Shown one piece after another: positions 14,528 to 24,341 of a stretch of DNA of 40,652 bases. Position 1 is the stretch's first letter. The number at the start of each line of letters is the position of its first letter. Source of the stretch: Clostridia bacterium (GTDB lineage: Bacteria > Bacillota > Clostridia > Christensenellales > Pumilibacteraceae); contig JAGAPA010000087.1 in NCBI GenBank assembly GCA_017623455.1, forward strand, positions 1-40,652. Reading direction: 5' to 3'. The notes beneath the pieces were generated by a model, which saw only the letters and a program-made list of their open reading frames with translations, had not been told where the DNA came from and made no database searches. The position numbers were made by a program, and so were the translations under genes.

Positions 14528-15790
14528 TTACTTAATAATATCTGTTCCCATGTAAGGTACAAGCGCTGAGGGGATAGTTACGGTGCCGTCCGCGTTTTGG
14601 AAGTTTTCCAAAATAGCGGCGGTGGTTCTTCCTACTGCAAGACCCGATCCGTTAAGCGTGTGCACAAATCCGCTCTTACCGTCCTTGGTTCTGTACTTGA
14701 TATTCATTCTTCTTGCCTGATAGTCTACAAAGTTAGAGCACGAGGAAATCTCCACGTATCTGTTATACGAGGGCATCCATACCTCGATATCGTAGGTCTT
14801 GCAAGACGAGAAGCCGGTGTCACCCGTACACAAGCAAACTACTCTGTATGGAATTCCGAGCTTTTTGAGGATAAGTTCAGCTTCTGCGGTAAGTGTTTCA
14901 AGCTCCTCAAAGCTCTTTTCGGGCATAGCGAACTTAACGAGCTCTACCTTATTGAACTGATGCTGACGGATAAGACCTCTCGTATCTCTTCCTGCACTTC
15001 CTGCCTCGCCTCTGAAGCATGCGGTATACGCGCAGTAGTACTGGGGAAGATTATCCTCGCTGACTACGTCGTCACGAAGCATATTGGTTACGGGAACTTC
15101 CGCGGTAGGAACAAGGAAGCAGTCGGTATTCTTTACCGCGTAAGCATCCTCTTCAAACTTGGGAAGCTGACCTGTACCCGTCATGCTTGCTCTGTTTACC
15201 ATAAAGGGAGGGAGAATTTCGGTATATCCGTTTGCAGTGTGCGTATCAAGCATGAAGTTGATAATTGCACGCTCGAGTCTTGCACCGAGTCCGCGGTATA
15301 CGTGAAATCTTGCGCCCGTGATCTTGGTTGCGGTTTCGGGATCTAAAATACCGAGGTCGCTACCGATATCCCAATGTGCTTTAGGCTCGAAATCGAATAC
15401 TCTGGGAGTTCCTACCTTTCTCATTTCCACGTTCTCGCTATCGTCCGCACCCACGGGAACGGAAGAGTGAGGAATGTTGGGAATAGAAAGAAGAGCCATC
15501 TTAAGATCGGCTTCAACCTCTGCGCGAAGAGCGTCGAGTTCTTTGATACGGTCGTTATTCACCTTGATTTGAGCAATGATATCGTCGGCAGGGAGCTTAG
15601 CCTTTTTAAGCTCTGCTACCTCTTGAGAAATCTTGTTCTTTTCAGCCTTCAAGCTTTCTACTTCGTAAATAATTTCTTTACGCTTTTTGTCGAGGTTGAG
15701 TACGGCGTCAACGTCGTACGAACCGCTTCTGGTGCTCATCGCCTTTTTTACAAGGTCGGGGTTTTCTACAACAAATTTGAGATCTAACAT
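14528..15790 (-). CDS. serS: Seryl-tRNA synthetase
   Basis: Charges tRNA-Ser with serine. The 420-aa protein has the N-terminal coiled-coil tRNA-binding arm (about residues 25-100) and the class II core. Motif 2 is [21 protein letters not shown] (quoted in part; about 255-275) and motif 3 is GSGLAVGRT near 380. The chosen ATG at 15788-15790 gives the usual [14 protein letters not shown] start; an upstream in-frame ATG would add 11 residues and is rejected. An AGAGG lies 11 nt before the ATG. A promoter sits at 15826-15854 with only about 30 nt of leader, so there is no room for a T-box riboswitch. Confidence 0.97.
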   Translation of the reverse strand: MLDLKFVVENPDLVKKAMSTRSGSYDVDAVLNLDKKRKEIIYEVESLKAEKNKISQEVAELKKAKLPADDIIAQIKVNNDRIKELDALRAEVEADLKMALLSIPNIPHSSVPVGADDSENVEMRKVGTPRVFDFEPKAHWDIGSDLGILDPETATKITGARFHVYRGLGARLERAIINFMLDTHTANGYTEILPPFMVNRASMTGTGQLPKFEEDAYAVKNTDCFLVPTAEVPVTNMLRDDVVSEDNLPQYYCAYTACFRGEAGSAGRDTRGLIRQHQFNKVELVKFAMPEKSFEELETLTAEAELILKKLGIPYRVVCLCTGDTGFSSCKTYDIEVWMPSYNRYVEISSCSNFVDYQARRMNIKYRTKDGKSGFVHTLNGSGLAVGRTTAAILENFQNADGTVTIPSALVPYMGTDIIK

Positions 15791-15825
15791 ATTTTCTTTT
15801 GCCTCTTTTTGATATTGTAGCATAT

Positions 15826-15854
15826 ATTATATACTAAATAAACAAAAAAATCAA
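15826..15854 (-). promoter_or_regulatory. Sigma-A promoter of serS
   Basis: Minus strand TTGATT (15849-15854), 17 nt, TATAAT (15826-15831). Confidence 0.8.
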
Positions 15855-15878
15855 CAAATTGGCGGTATTAAGTTGAAT

Positions 15879-17384
15879 TTAACGCGGTTTCAGATGCGTA
15901 TTTGTCAATTTTTCAGGCAAAAAACCGTCAAACGCAGGCACGTGCAGTCTTATAATCACGATGCAAGCGACACTAAGACCGCAAATAACGCCCACGCCGC
16001 AGCCTAACAGAGTGGGAACGAGTAAGTAGATTGCTCCTGCAAAAAACAAAAACGACAGAGCGGACAGCACAACAGTAAACAGGGTTTTTAGCGAAAACCC
16101 AAACCCGTATTTGAGCGACTGAAAACACCCAAGCACAAACGCAATCAGGTATGAAATCACGGTGCAAGCCTGCGCTCCGTACACCGAAAAGGTTTTTACC
16201 GCTATAGGAGTAAGAATTACTTTAAGCACGGTTGCAACGAACAGATTTATGGTAGGTAGGTGCGCCTTATCCAAACTTTGAAGATAGACGGTAGTAAGAG
16301 CAAGTGCGCAGGCGATAAATATTATGGGCGAACCGACTTTAAGCAAGCTTTCGCTCACGCTACGCTCCGTTCCGCTTAGCGGATACAGTACGGAAAGAAT
16401 AAGCTCTGCGAAAAAAAACACACATACTGCTATTATCAGCGATAACGCAAGCGGATATTTTGCATACGCGCCAAACGTTGCTCTGCGATTTATCACGCTC
16501 GTTTTACAGAGCTTGGGCAACAACCAAGAACAGAACGAGGACGTAATAACGGCAGGCATGGAGATGAGCGGATTCACTACGCCCGTAAGTAACCCGTAAA
16601 GTGCGGTAGCTTGATCTTTTAAGACATATCCCGACAGCACGTTCACGATTATCGCGCTGTCAAAAAAGGTGCTTAACGGCAAGATAAGCGCACCTAACGA
16701 CACAGCCACAGTACGCGGAAGCAGGCGTCTTAGCACGCTGAGTACGGGCTTAAGCGAATAAGCTTTGCTTTTAAGATAACCCACAACAAGAATAATTGCG
16801 GTAACCGCTTCCCCTATCGTTATACCGAGCATTGCACCCATAACGGTAAAAGTGGGTAAAAAGCGTGAGAAAAGCAACGCAACTATCACTCCCGAAAGCT
16901 TTAATACTTGCTCGCTTAAAAAGCTTGCTCCCACAACCCACGTTCTTCCATTACCTTGATAATAACCGCGCATAAGAGAAATAACCGAGCTGAAAAACAC
17001 GGACGGCGCTATGGCAATAATAGCCCAAAATGCGTCCGAATTACCCAAAAACACAGATACGTATTGCGAAAACAAAGTCAAAAGCAACGCGACTAAAAGT
17101 CCGATACCACCAAAAATAACAAGCGCGGTATCCGTTGTTTTTTCAATCCCCTCCCTATCGTTTTGTTCGTTCTTTTGCGCAACAGAGCTTGAAAGTGAAA
17201 CCGTTGTTCCGCTGAAAAAAGCAACCGTGAGTGCGTAGACGGGAAACACTAACTGGTACAAACCGATTCCGTTTGCTCCAAGCACTGCAAAAAGCGGAAT
17301 ACGGTAAAACACGCCAATCGCCTTTGCTATAACGGATAATACAATAAGAAGAATTACTCCGTTTTTCGTCTGTCGTTTTTCCAT
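15879..17384 (-). CDS. Polysaccharide/lipid-linked flippase, SpoVB/MurJ-like (MOP superfamily)
   Basis: A 501-aa integral membrane protein with about 14 hydrophobic segments. The N-terminal signature is GVFYRIPL near 24-31, followed by GANGIGLYQLVFPVYAL, typical of SpoVB/YtgP-type oligosaccharide flippases. These move lipid-linked cell-wall or polysaccharide precursors across the membrane; SpoVB acts in spore cortex synthesis. Membership is clear, but SpoVB versus a vegetative paralogue is not decided. No Shine-Dalgarno is visible before ATG, and a CATAAT box lies 6 nt upstream, so the mRNA may be leaderless. It is divergent from the beta-galactosidase gene. Confidence 0.88.
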   Translation of the reverse strand: MEKRQTKNGVILLIVLSVIAKAIGVFYRIPLFAVLGANGIGLYQLVFPVYALTVAFFSGTTVSLSSSVAQKNEQNDREGIEKTTDTALVIFGGIGLLVALLLTLFSQYVSVFLGNSDAFWAIIAIAPSVFFSSVISLMRGYYQGNGRTWVVGASFLSEQVLKLSGVIVALLFSRFLPTFTVMGAMLGITIGEAVTAIILVVGYLKSKAYSLKPVLSVLRRLLPRTVAVSLGALILPLSTFFDSAIIVNVLSGYVLKDQATALYGLLTGVVNPLISMPAVITSSFCSWLLPKLCKTSVINRRATFGAYAKYPLALSLIIAVCVFFFAELILSVLYPLSGTERSVSESLLKVGSPIIFIACALALTTVYLQSLDKAHLPTINLFVATVLKVILTPIAVKTFSVYGAQACTVISYLIAFVLGCFQSLKYGFGFSLKTLFTVVLSALSFLFFAGAIYLLVPTLLGCGVGVICGLSVACIVIIRLHVPAFDGFLPEKLTNTHLKPR

Positions 17385-17439
17385 AAAAATATTATGTCTG
17401 AAAGATTTGAAAATTATTAAATAAATTTTCTATTTACTA

Positions 17440-17468
17440 TTGAAAAAAAACGTAGTTTATGTTATACT
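17440..17468 (+). promoter_or_regulatory. Sigma-A promoter of the beta-galactosidase gene
   Basis: TTGAAA (17440-17445), 17 nt, TATACT (17463-17468), about 40 nt before ATG at 17508. No clear cre site was seen in this short region. Confidence 0.8.
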
Positions 17469-17507
17469 AATAAATAGCTTGATACAAAACCTTTAAGGGA
17501 GAATTTT

Positions 17508-19529
17508 ATGAAGAAATATTTTAACGAGAATTTTAAGCATTTTTTACACGGCGGAGATTATAATCCCGAGCAATGGATAGACACTAAGGAAGTATGGGAC
17601 GAAGATATGCGCCTTATGAAGCTGTCACACTGTAACGAAATGAGTGTGGGCATCTTTTCTTGGTCTATTTTAGAACCAAAAGAGAACGAATACGATTTTT
17701 CGTTTATGGACGAAATTCTGGATAAAATCTATGAGGCAGGCGGAAGAGTTTTGCTTGCTACACCCTCGGGCGCAAGACCGAGGTGGATGGCGGAAAAATA
17801 TCCCGAAGTTTTGCGCGTTAAGTCCAACGGACAGAGAAACGAATTCGGAAGACGGCACAACCATTGCCTTACCTCGCCGTACTACCGCAAAAAGGTGTAT
17901 GAAATGAACTCTATTTTAGCTAAACGCTATGGCAAGCATCCTGCGGTTATAGGCTGGCATATTTCGAACGAGTACGGCGGAGATTGCTTTTGTCCGCTTT
18001 GCAGAGAGGCGTTTACAAAATGGCTCGAAAAGAAGTATGAGGGCGATATAGACAAACTCAACTTCCAATGGTGGACAACCTTCTGGAGCCACAGATTTGA
18101 CAATTTCTCACAAGTTGCTCCCCCACTTCCTCACGGCGACAGCTACGCCTCTTTGGAGCTTGACTGGAAGAGATTCGTTTCCGATCAGACCCAAAGCTTT
18201 ATCGCAAACGAGATTGCAGGCGTAAGGGAGTACTCCGACCTTCCCACCACCATCAATATGATGCCGTATCAGTACATAAACTACACCAAGATCGCAAACG
18301 AGATAGACGCGGTTTCTTGGGATAGCTACCCCTCGTGGCACAAACCCGAACATCTTTCGCTTGCGCCTGAAATTGCTTTTTGGCACGATTTCTTCAGAAG
18401 CATGAAGCAAAAGCCTTTCCTTTTGATGGAAAGCACGCCTTCAAACACCAATTGGCAGGAATTCAACAAGCTTAAGCGTCCCGGAATGCACAAGCTTTCC
18501 TCCATTCAGGCGGTAGCGCACGGAAGCGATTCGGTACAGTATTTCCAATGGCGTAAATCAAGAGGCAGTAACGAGAAGTTCCACGGCGCGGTCGTAGACC
18601 ACGTAGGACATGAAAATACGAGAGTTTTCAAGGACGTTACCGAGCTTGGAATTTGTTTGGAAAAGATAAACGAGGTGCTTGGCACAATGCCGTCCGTTAA
18701 GGTTGCGCTTATCTACGACGTTGACAACGATAACGCGCTTAAAGTTGCTCAGGGCTTCCAGCTTAAGGATAAAAAATATATGCAGACCTGCTATACTTGG
18801 TACAATCAGTTGTGGAAGAGAGGTATTGACGTTGATATAATAAACGCCGAGGCTGATCTTACCCCGTACACGCTCGTTATCGCTCCCATGCTTTACTCCA
18901 CTACGGAAAAGACGGTTGCAAACATCGAAAAATACGTAAAAGAGGGTGGAACGTTTATTGGAACTTACGCTCTTGCTATGGTTAACGAGAATGATTTGTG
19001 CTATCTTGGCGGATTCCCTGCCAACGACCTCAAAAAGGTGTTTGGCGTATGGGCTGAAGAGATAGACACGCTGTATCCGGGCGAGTGTAATTACGTAAGA
19101 TGCAAAAACAATGAATATAAGGTAGTTGATTACTGCGAGCGCATCAACCTTGCTCCCTCTGCTCAAACAGTGGGTAAATATCAGGACGATTTTTATGCAA
19201 ACGAACCTGCCGTTGTAAAGAACGCGTACGGCAAGGGAACTGCGTACTACGTTGGCGCAAGAGGAACGGGCGAACTTGAGGATTTCGTTGTCGGCTCTGT
19301 TCTTAAATCTCTTAAGATTGAAGGCAACATCAAAAAGCTTCCCGACGGCGTTACCGCGCACAGCAGAGAGGACGAAAACGCAAAGTATATATTTGTGGAA
19401 AACTACAACGGAGATAAAAAGATTATTGACATCGGCGAAAAAATGCTCAATCTTGAAACCGGTGAAACGGAAAGCGGAGAGGTTGTCATTCCCTCATTCG
19501 GGCTTAAAATTTATAAAAAAGCAAAATAA
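17508..19529 (+). CDS. Beta-galactosidase, glycoside hydrolase family 42
   Basis: Hydrolyses beta-galactosides, probably lactose or plant and mucin galacto-oligosaccharides. The 673-aa protein has the GH42 start GGDYNPEQW (15-23), acid/base E155 in HISNEYGG, nucleophile E308 in LLMESTPS, and the zinc-site cysteines C120, C160, C162 and C165 in the usual spacing. A trimerisation domain (about 390-590) and a small beta C-terminal domain follow. There is no signal peptide, so it is cytoplasmic and needs imported substrate, though no transporter is nearby. GGGAGA precedes the ATG. It is co-directional with the small membrane protein gene 23 bp downstream. One of few plus-strand genes here. Confidence 0.96.
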   Translation: MKKYFNENFKHFLHGGDYNPEQWIDTKEVWDEDMRLMKLSHCNEMSVGIFSWSILEPKENEYDFSFMDEILDKIYEAGGRVLLATPSGARPRWMAEKYPEVLRVKSNGQRNEFGRRHNHCLTSPYYRKKVYEMNSILAKRYGKHPAVIGWHISNEYGGDCFCPLCREAFTKWLEKKYEGDIDKLNFQWWTTFWSHRFDNFSQVAPPLPHGDSYASLELDWKRFVSDQTQSFIANEIAGVREYSDLPTTINMMPYQYINYTKIANEIDAVSWDSYPSWHKPEHLSLAPEIAFWHDFFRSMKQKPFLLMESTPSNTNWQEFNKLKRPGMHKLSSIQAVAHGSDSVQYFQWRKSRGSNEKFHGAVVDHVGHENTRVFKDVTELGICLEKINEVLGTMPSVKVALIYDVDNDNALKVAQGFQLKDKKYMQTCYTWYNQLWKRGIDVDIINAEADLTPYTLVIAPMLYSTTEKTVANIEKYVKEGGTFIGTYALAMVNENDLCYLGGFPANDLKKVFGVWAEEIDTLYPGECNYVRCKNNEYKVVDYCERINLAPSAQTVGKYQDDFYANEPAVVKNAYGKGTAYYVGARGTGELEDFVVGSVLKSLKIEGNIKKLPDGVTAHSREDENAKYIFVENYNGDKKIIDIGEKMLNLETGETESGEVVIPSFGLKIYKKAK

Positions 19530-19552
19530 ATACTGTATTTAGCGAGGTGTAA

Positions 19553-20215
19553 ATGAAAAAACCGTTATTGTTTTACTTATTATTTATAGCAGGCGTCGCG
19601 CTTATTATCGGCGCTTGCGTTATGCTGGGATTTATTATTTACTATATCGCAATAGGAGCGACGCTTAATACTTTAGGTCTTGCAATCAGCTTCCCGATAG
19701 TAGCCGGAATCGGCATTGCTTTGCTGTGTTATGCACTTAAGATGCTAAAGAGTATAAACACCGTATCTACACTTATCTCGTTATACCCCGATTTTATCAA
19801 AACGGACAGTATGGAGATAAGCTCACACCCTTTTTCGCGTTCGCAACTGCTGATTGACGGAATACACAGAGTGTTTATATTTTTACTGAAAGGTCAGATC
19901 GTTCCTGCCTATTCGTTTGACTCTATCATCTCCTACACCGTATACGAAAACGGCGTAAACGTTTTTGAAAGAACACGCGACAATATTGATAAGGATAGGT
20001 TTTTGGGACACGTAGGCACAAGAGGCGGTAATTTGATGTCTGACTACGTTAGCGATCTGCACCTTGCAATAAAAGTGAACGATCCGCAATGTCCTGATCT
20101 CGTAATCAGTTTTCTGGGTATAAGGGGCGTGGATAGACTGAGCGTGGATTATAGAGATCTTATAAGCACGATAAATAAACTGTGCGCTAAAATTGACAAA
20201 ATGATATCCTTATAA
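19553..20215 (+). CDS. Small membrane protein of unknown function
   Basis: The 220-aa protein has two hydrophobic segments (about 5-30 and 38-65), then a soluble domain of about 150 residues. That domain is rich in beta-forming residues and contains FSRSQLLIDGIHRVF and VYENGVNVFERTRDN. It has no signal peptide cleavage site and no cysteines in the soluble part apart from a few near the end. GAGGTG lies just before the ATG. It follows the GH42 gene closely and shares its strand, so the two are probably co-transcribed up to the terminator at 20271, but no functional link is evident. No family was recognised. Confidence 0.78.
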   Translation: MKKPLLFYLLFIAGVALIIGACVMLGFIIYYIAIGATLNTLGLAISFPIVAGIGIALLCYALKMLKSINTVSTLISLYPDFIKTDSMEISSHPFSRSQLLIDGIHRVFIFLLKGQIVPAYSFDSIISYTVYENGVNVFERTRDNIDKDRFLGHVGTRGGNLMSDYVSDLHLAIKVNDPQCPDLVISFLGIRGVDRLSVDYRDLISTINKLCAKIDKMISL

Positions 20216-20270
20216 GTAAGCCGTCTAAAGGGCTTCCGATAAAACACAAACTAACTAATACATTCATATA

Positions 20271-20303
20271 AAAAGCTCACTTCTTTTCGTGAAGTGAGCT
20301 TTT
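20271..20303. terminator. Bidirectional terminator between convergent genes
   Basis: AAAAGCTCACTTC (20271-20283) pairs perfectly with GAAGTGAGCTTTT (20291-20303) around a 7-nt loop, with T-runs usable from either direction. It lies between the plus-strand membrane gene and the minus-strand exonuclease gene. Confidence 0.92.
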
Positions 20304-20318
20304 TGTTTTGTCGCGTTT

Positions 20319-22298
20319 TCAGTATAACGTTTGCACGTTTTTAGGTTTTTTCTCCTGTCTTTTGGGGTTTTCTTCCTCATCTGCAAATACGGACTTGTCG
20401 TACACCTTTTCGACTAAAGCAGGCACCCATTTCGACTTGATTGCAGTACTTGGATCGCCCTTATCCAAAGTATAATATTTCTCTATCCTTGCAGTTATAA
20501 ACTGCTCGAAATTCTTTTTGATAACGTCGTTACAGCCGTAAACAAAAGTATAATCCAACGAATCGTTAAGTCCCAATTCTTCGGTAAGCTTTGCAACGTC
20601 TGCGTTTTTATCGGCAAAAACAACGAATATTTCCGATCCACCCTTGCTCTTACCAAAATCCGAATTTGCTTCACGTTCCAAAACTGCGCAATTAAACGAC
20701 GTGCCTATCATTATGCTTTTAGGCAAGCTCAATTGCTCGTGGCACGTTCTTACGTCCGCCGTATGTACAAACCAATGACGTACGCTTGCAAGCTTATATT
20801 TCTTCTGGATTTCTATAGCATTGTTTATCGCGTCGATATACCCGGTATATCTCTCGATATCGCACGCAAACAGCTCCTTGTCCCAATCAAAAGACTTGAT
20901 AAGCTCTTCAGCCTTGTAAATCTCAAATCTAAGGTAAGCAAGAGAAGTGTCGATTGCGTACAAATACGCCTCTTTTGCGCCTTCGTTATAAAAACTGAAC
21001 TCCTTCTCTTTATAAAAATCAAACCTTGCTTCTATTTCTTTTCTATATCCGTTTATATCAATCAGTCTGTACTTTTCATCTTGCGGTTGATATCGTATTC
21101 TTATCTTTTTGTTGTCCACCACTACTCCGAGATTATTACCGTGATTGTCGATAATAGGCTCGCCTGTAGCATACTTGTCGGTATAATCCGCAAAATTAAC
21201 CTGCACTATCTCGCAATCCGGAGAAGTGTCGATAATTTTTTGCCTAAGCTTTTCCGCAACGTCCGTAGCCTCTTTTAAGGTTGTGTAATGCGTGGACGTT
21301 CTTGCTCTCGCCCTAAGCAGTTTAAGGTATAAAACTCCGCCCTTAATTTTTTCCGAAACGTAATAATTGAACTCGTTCATTTTTACGATCATAATATCGG
21401 ATTGAAATTTGCCTGATTTAGCTTTGTTGCGCATGTCGGATTTTGCTTGCGATATTACAACGGTTTGAGGTTGAGTACATCCGTTATCCGCAACCTCCTC
21501 CGCAAGAGTCGTTGCGCTCTCCTGCCGTGTCTCCTCGTCTTCCTCGCTGTCCGAAAACGCGGTCACATCTAAGCCCTGTGCCTTGAAAAGATCTGCAAGC
21601 GGAGTAGAACCTGCCTCTTCGATATAGCTTGTAGGCTTGCGTTTTCTGTGCGGTCTGTGCTCTTGCTTTTCGCGCTCTAACCGCCTTGCTTTCGCCTTTT
21701 CTCGCATAACGGTAGTTATTTTTCCGTTCACCGTTTCGCCTTTGCAGTTCTCGAACATTTCGATAAGCGCAGGAACGTCCGCGCCAACTTCCTCACACAG
21801 ACGTTTTACGATAATCATGGTAGTAACAGCATCATCCTCCGCTCTGTGCGCTTTGTGCTTAATCTGATTTCCAACGGTTTGACTTATTGTTTCCAACGAC
21901 TCGGCAAAATCGCTATTATTGTGCGATGCGTACATTTCTTTTGCATCGTAAAATTTGTAATTAAAGTATTTTTTATGATACCTTTCCGCCTCATCGTTGA
22001 GATATTTTGCGTCCGCGTCTACGGTATGCCCGATATAAAGCACGTCCTCCATATCAAACAACCTCTTTATTTTGCTGTAGAAAGTTTCGTAGGAAGGCGC
22101 GGATCTGTAAACTTTTGCAGGGTACGAAAGCATGTGCCTGAGCACGTACTCGTCAAACGTGCTTTGGGGATTCATTACGTACTCATCACCCTCTATTTTG
22201 TTAAAATTTTCATCTGTAAGCACGTAACCGAATTCGCAAATCTTACCCTTTCCGTCCTCACAATTCGCGCACTCTATGTCAAAAAAACAGTATTTCAT
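20319..22298 (-). CDS. DEDDh 3'-5' exonuclease-domain protein with long unknown C-terminus
   Basis: The first 190 residues of 659 form a DnaQ-like exonuclease. The DxE of motif I is FFDIECAN (D7, E9), motif II is GHTVDADAKYL near 98, and motif III is HRAEDDA near 152. A basic linker (about 200-235) and a Thr/Glu/Asp-rich stretch (245-270) follow. Then comes a large domain (about 290-640) with VRHWFVHTADVRTCHEQLSLPKS and a Rossmann-like segment EIFVVFADKNADVAKLTEELG that could be BRCT-like. It probably degrades nucleic acid from 3' ends in repair or RNA turnover; the partner domain is not identified. ATG follows GGAG. A perfect-consensus promoter lies upstream. Confidence 0.8.
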   Translation of the reverse strand: MKYCFFDIECANCEDGKGKICEFGYVLTDENFNKIEGDEYVMNPQSTFDEYVLRHMLSYPAKVYRSAPSYETFYSKIKRLFDMEDVLYIGHTVDADAKYLNDEAERYHKKYFNYKFYDAKEMYASHNNSDFAESLETISQTVGNQIKHKAHRAEDDAVTTMIIVKRLCEEVGADVPALIEMFENCKGETVNGKITTVMREKAKARRLEREKQEHRPHRKRKPTSYIEEAGSTPLADLFKAQGLDVTAFSDSEEDEETRQESATTLAEEVADNGCTQPQTVVISQAKSDMRNKAKSGKFQSDIMIVKMNEFNYYVSEKIKGGVLYLKLLRARARTSTHYTTLKEATDVAEKLRQKIIDTSPDCEIVQVNFADYTDKYATGEPIIDNHGNNLGVVVDNKKIRIRYQPQDEKYRLIDINGYRKEIEARFDFYKEKEFSFYNEGAKEAYLYAIDTSLAYLRFEIYKAEELIKSFDWDKELFACDIERYTGYIDAINNAIEIQKKYKLASVRHWFVHTADVRTCHEQLSLPKSIMIGTSFNCAVLEREANSDFGKSKGGSEIFVVFADKNADVAKLTEELGLNDSLDYTFVYGCNDVIKKNFEQFITARIEKYYTLDKGDPSTAIKSKWVPALVEKVYDKSVFADEEENPKRQEKKPKNVQTLY

Positions 22299-22355
22299 CT
22301 TCTTCTCCGCATCTTCCCGAATACTCGGTTTTGTCTGTATTTGTTTTTCTATTAT

Positions 22356-22384
22356 ATTATAAAATGTAACGTGGTTTTTGTCAA
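22356..22384 (-). promoter_or_regulatory. Perfect-consensus promoter of the exonuclease gene
   Basis: Minus strand TTGACA (22379-22384), 17 nt, TATAAT (22356-22361). Confidence 0.85.
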
Positions 22385-22520
22385 TAGCATTTGCTCACTT
22401 TTGTCATATACGCTATTAAAAATAACGGTCATATTAATCAAACGCCACGGAAAATACGTAACGTATAATTCTATATATGCCTTGCTCCATTCTTTCAGTT
22501 GATTAATAACAAAGTAGGAT

Positions 22521-22656
22521 TTAATTTTATAAATTACTATATTGGGTTAAGCGTCACGCCTAAAAAAACTTAGATAATGTGTATTGTTATTGCACTTTGC
22601 TTTATCGTAAATTTAATTTTATAAAATAACAATGGTGGGTTAAGCGTCACGCTTAA
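22521..22656. repeat. Two copies of the dispersed hairpin module, 93 bp apart
   Basis: Modules end in GGGTTAAGCGTCACGC at 22544-22559 and 22637-22652; the GCGTCACG cores are 93 bp apart, the same as at 9.4 kb. The sequence between the cores differs from that at 9.4 kb apart from short shared words (ACTTTG, TAAATT). The 411-bp gap between genes (22299-22709) holds this repeat, the exonuclease promoter and the ferredoxin terminator. Confidence 0.85.
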
Positions 22657-22696
22657 AAAAATTCCGAGCCTGCATAAAACGGGCTCGGAATTTTTT
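22656..22696. terminator. Strong terminator of the ferredoxin gene
   Basis: A 15-bp stem: AAAAAATTCCGAGCC (22656-22670) pairs with GGCTCGGAATTTTTT (22682-22696). It abuts the last repeat module, whose CGCTTAAAAAA end runs into the stem. Confidence 0.9.
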
Positions 22697-22709
22697 GTGT
22701 TGTGCGTTA

Positions 22710-22974
<265 letters not shown>

Positions 22975-23003
22975 TAGAAAATCAACATTTAGTTGTAATT
23001 TTT

Positions 23004-24341
23004 TTACGCTTCTGCTTTAGGCTCGGACGGCGCGGCTGTCTGATTGCCGTTTTTATGGAAGCGTTTCTTCTTGCGCTTGTGGAACGGCTTATCCTTAGCC
23101 TGTTCGTTCTCTGCATTACCGTTCTGCTTAGGCTTGTTATCCTTGTTTGTTTCAGGATTGCCTCCCTTTGCATTATCGGGCTTGCGATTATCGGAATCGT
23201 TGCGGTTTTTATCTCTGCGTTCGTCCCTGTTTTTTTGTCCGTTGTTACGGTTATCCTTGTTTGTCTGTTCTCCGTTACGGTTATCCTTGTTCTGGCTGTG
23301 GGGATTAGGCTGACCGTTTTGAGAATTTTGCTTGTTGGGATTATTGTCCTTGTTCTTTTTCTTTTTGAACTTCTTATCGCGCTTATCATTCTGCTTTTGC
23401 TTATTATCGCTTAGCTCGGTCTTTGATCCGTTTTGCTCAATCTTCACTTCAAGCCCTATATCCTCTTCAAAAATTTCGGGAACGTCGTCCTCCTTATCGC
23501 TTGCAGAACGCAAAGAATACGGCTGTTCTGCGTTTTCAGCGCCAATATCCTTAAGTTCCACGTCCGCAAAGCTAACTTTGTCGCCATCCTGCATCTTAAT
23601 CCTTACGCTTGACTTAAGCTGATTAAGCGACACGACAACACCCTCACGTCCACCCGAAGCCTTGATGTATTCGCCAACTGCCGGAAGAATCTTATTAAGC
23701 TCGGTATAAACTTCATTCTCGTACGAAAGACAGCACATAAGTCTGCCACAAAGTCCGCTAATCTTTGTTGGATTGAGCGATAAGCCCTGATTTTTAGCCA
23801 TTTTTATGGTAACGTGAGCATAGTCGGGCATATGGTTTGCACAACAACACACTCTGCCACAAGGTCCAAGACCGCCAAGCATCTTGCACTCGTCTCTCGC
23901 TCCTATTTGTCTAAGTTCTATTCTTACGTGGAAAGCCGAAGCAAGATCTTTTACAAGGTCACGAAAATCCACTCTGCCGTCCGCGGTAAAATAGATAATG
24001 AGCTTACTTCCGTCAAAAGTATACTCGCAGTCGGTAAGCTTCATATCCAGCTCGCTCTCTGCAATTTTTTGCGCGGAGACTTTAAGCGCTTCCTCACGTT
24101 TTTGTGCTAATTTTTCTATCTGATCTATATCTTTTTTCGTTGCAAGTCTTACTACGGGCTTTAGGGGAGCGACAATCTTATCCTCGTCCATGTCGGTGGG
24201 CAACATACTCACAAAGCCCATCTCCGTGCCACGCGCTGTTTCTACGATAACGGGAACGTTTTCCGAATACTCAAAATCGCCCGCTTCAAAATAGTAGACT
24301 CTGCACGATTTTTTAAATTTTACGCCAACTACTTTCGGCAT
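23004..24341 (-). CDS. ricT: RicT/YaaT-like PSP1-domain protein
   Basis: The N-terminal 280 residues are the PSP1 domain of the Firmicute protein YaaT/RicT, with conserved cysteine clusters GPCGRVCCCANHMPDY and GLCGRLMCCLSYE. In B. subtilis RicT forms an Fe-S complex with RicA and RicF that supports Spo0A activation and guides RNase Y mRNA processing. Here the protein is 445 aa and has an extra tail from about residue 315, made of Asn, Lys, Asp, Arg and Gln with KKKKN and KDNRN repeats, ending in KKKRFHKNGNQ: probably disordered and RNA-binding. GGAGGT precedes ATG. It overlaps holB by 13 bp, the usual tmk-holB-ricT order in Firmicutes. Confidence 0.93.
   Translation of the reverse strand: MPKVVGVKFKKSCRVYYFEAGDFEYSENVPVIVETARGTEMGFVSMLPTDMDEDKIVAPLKPVVRLATKKDIDQIEKLAQKREEALKVSAQKIAESELDMKLTDCEYTFDGSKLIIYFTADGRVDFRDLVKDLASAFHVRIELRQIGARDECKMLGGLGPCGRVCCCANHMPDYAHVTIKMAKNQGLSLNPTKISGLCGRLMCCLSYENEVYTELNKILPAVGEYIKASGGREGVVVSLNQLKSSVRIKMQDGDKVSFADVELKDIGAENAEQPYSLRSASDKEDDVPEIFEEDIGLEVKIEQNGSKTELSDNKQKQNDKRDKKFKKKKNKDNNPNKQNSQNGQPNPHSQNKDNRNGEQTNKDNRNNGQKNRDERRDKNRNDSDNRKPDNAKGGNPETNKDNKPKQNGNAENEQAKDKPFHKRKKKRFHKNGNQTAAPSEPKAEA

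Noticed and set aside
15791-15854. T-box riboswitch before serS
   Set aside because: The leader is about 30 nt after a clear promoter, too short for a T-box. lysS has only a 14-bp gap after greA.
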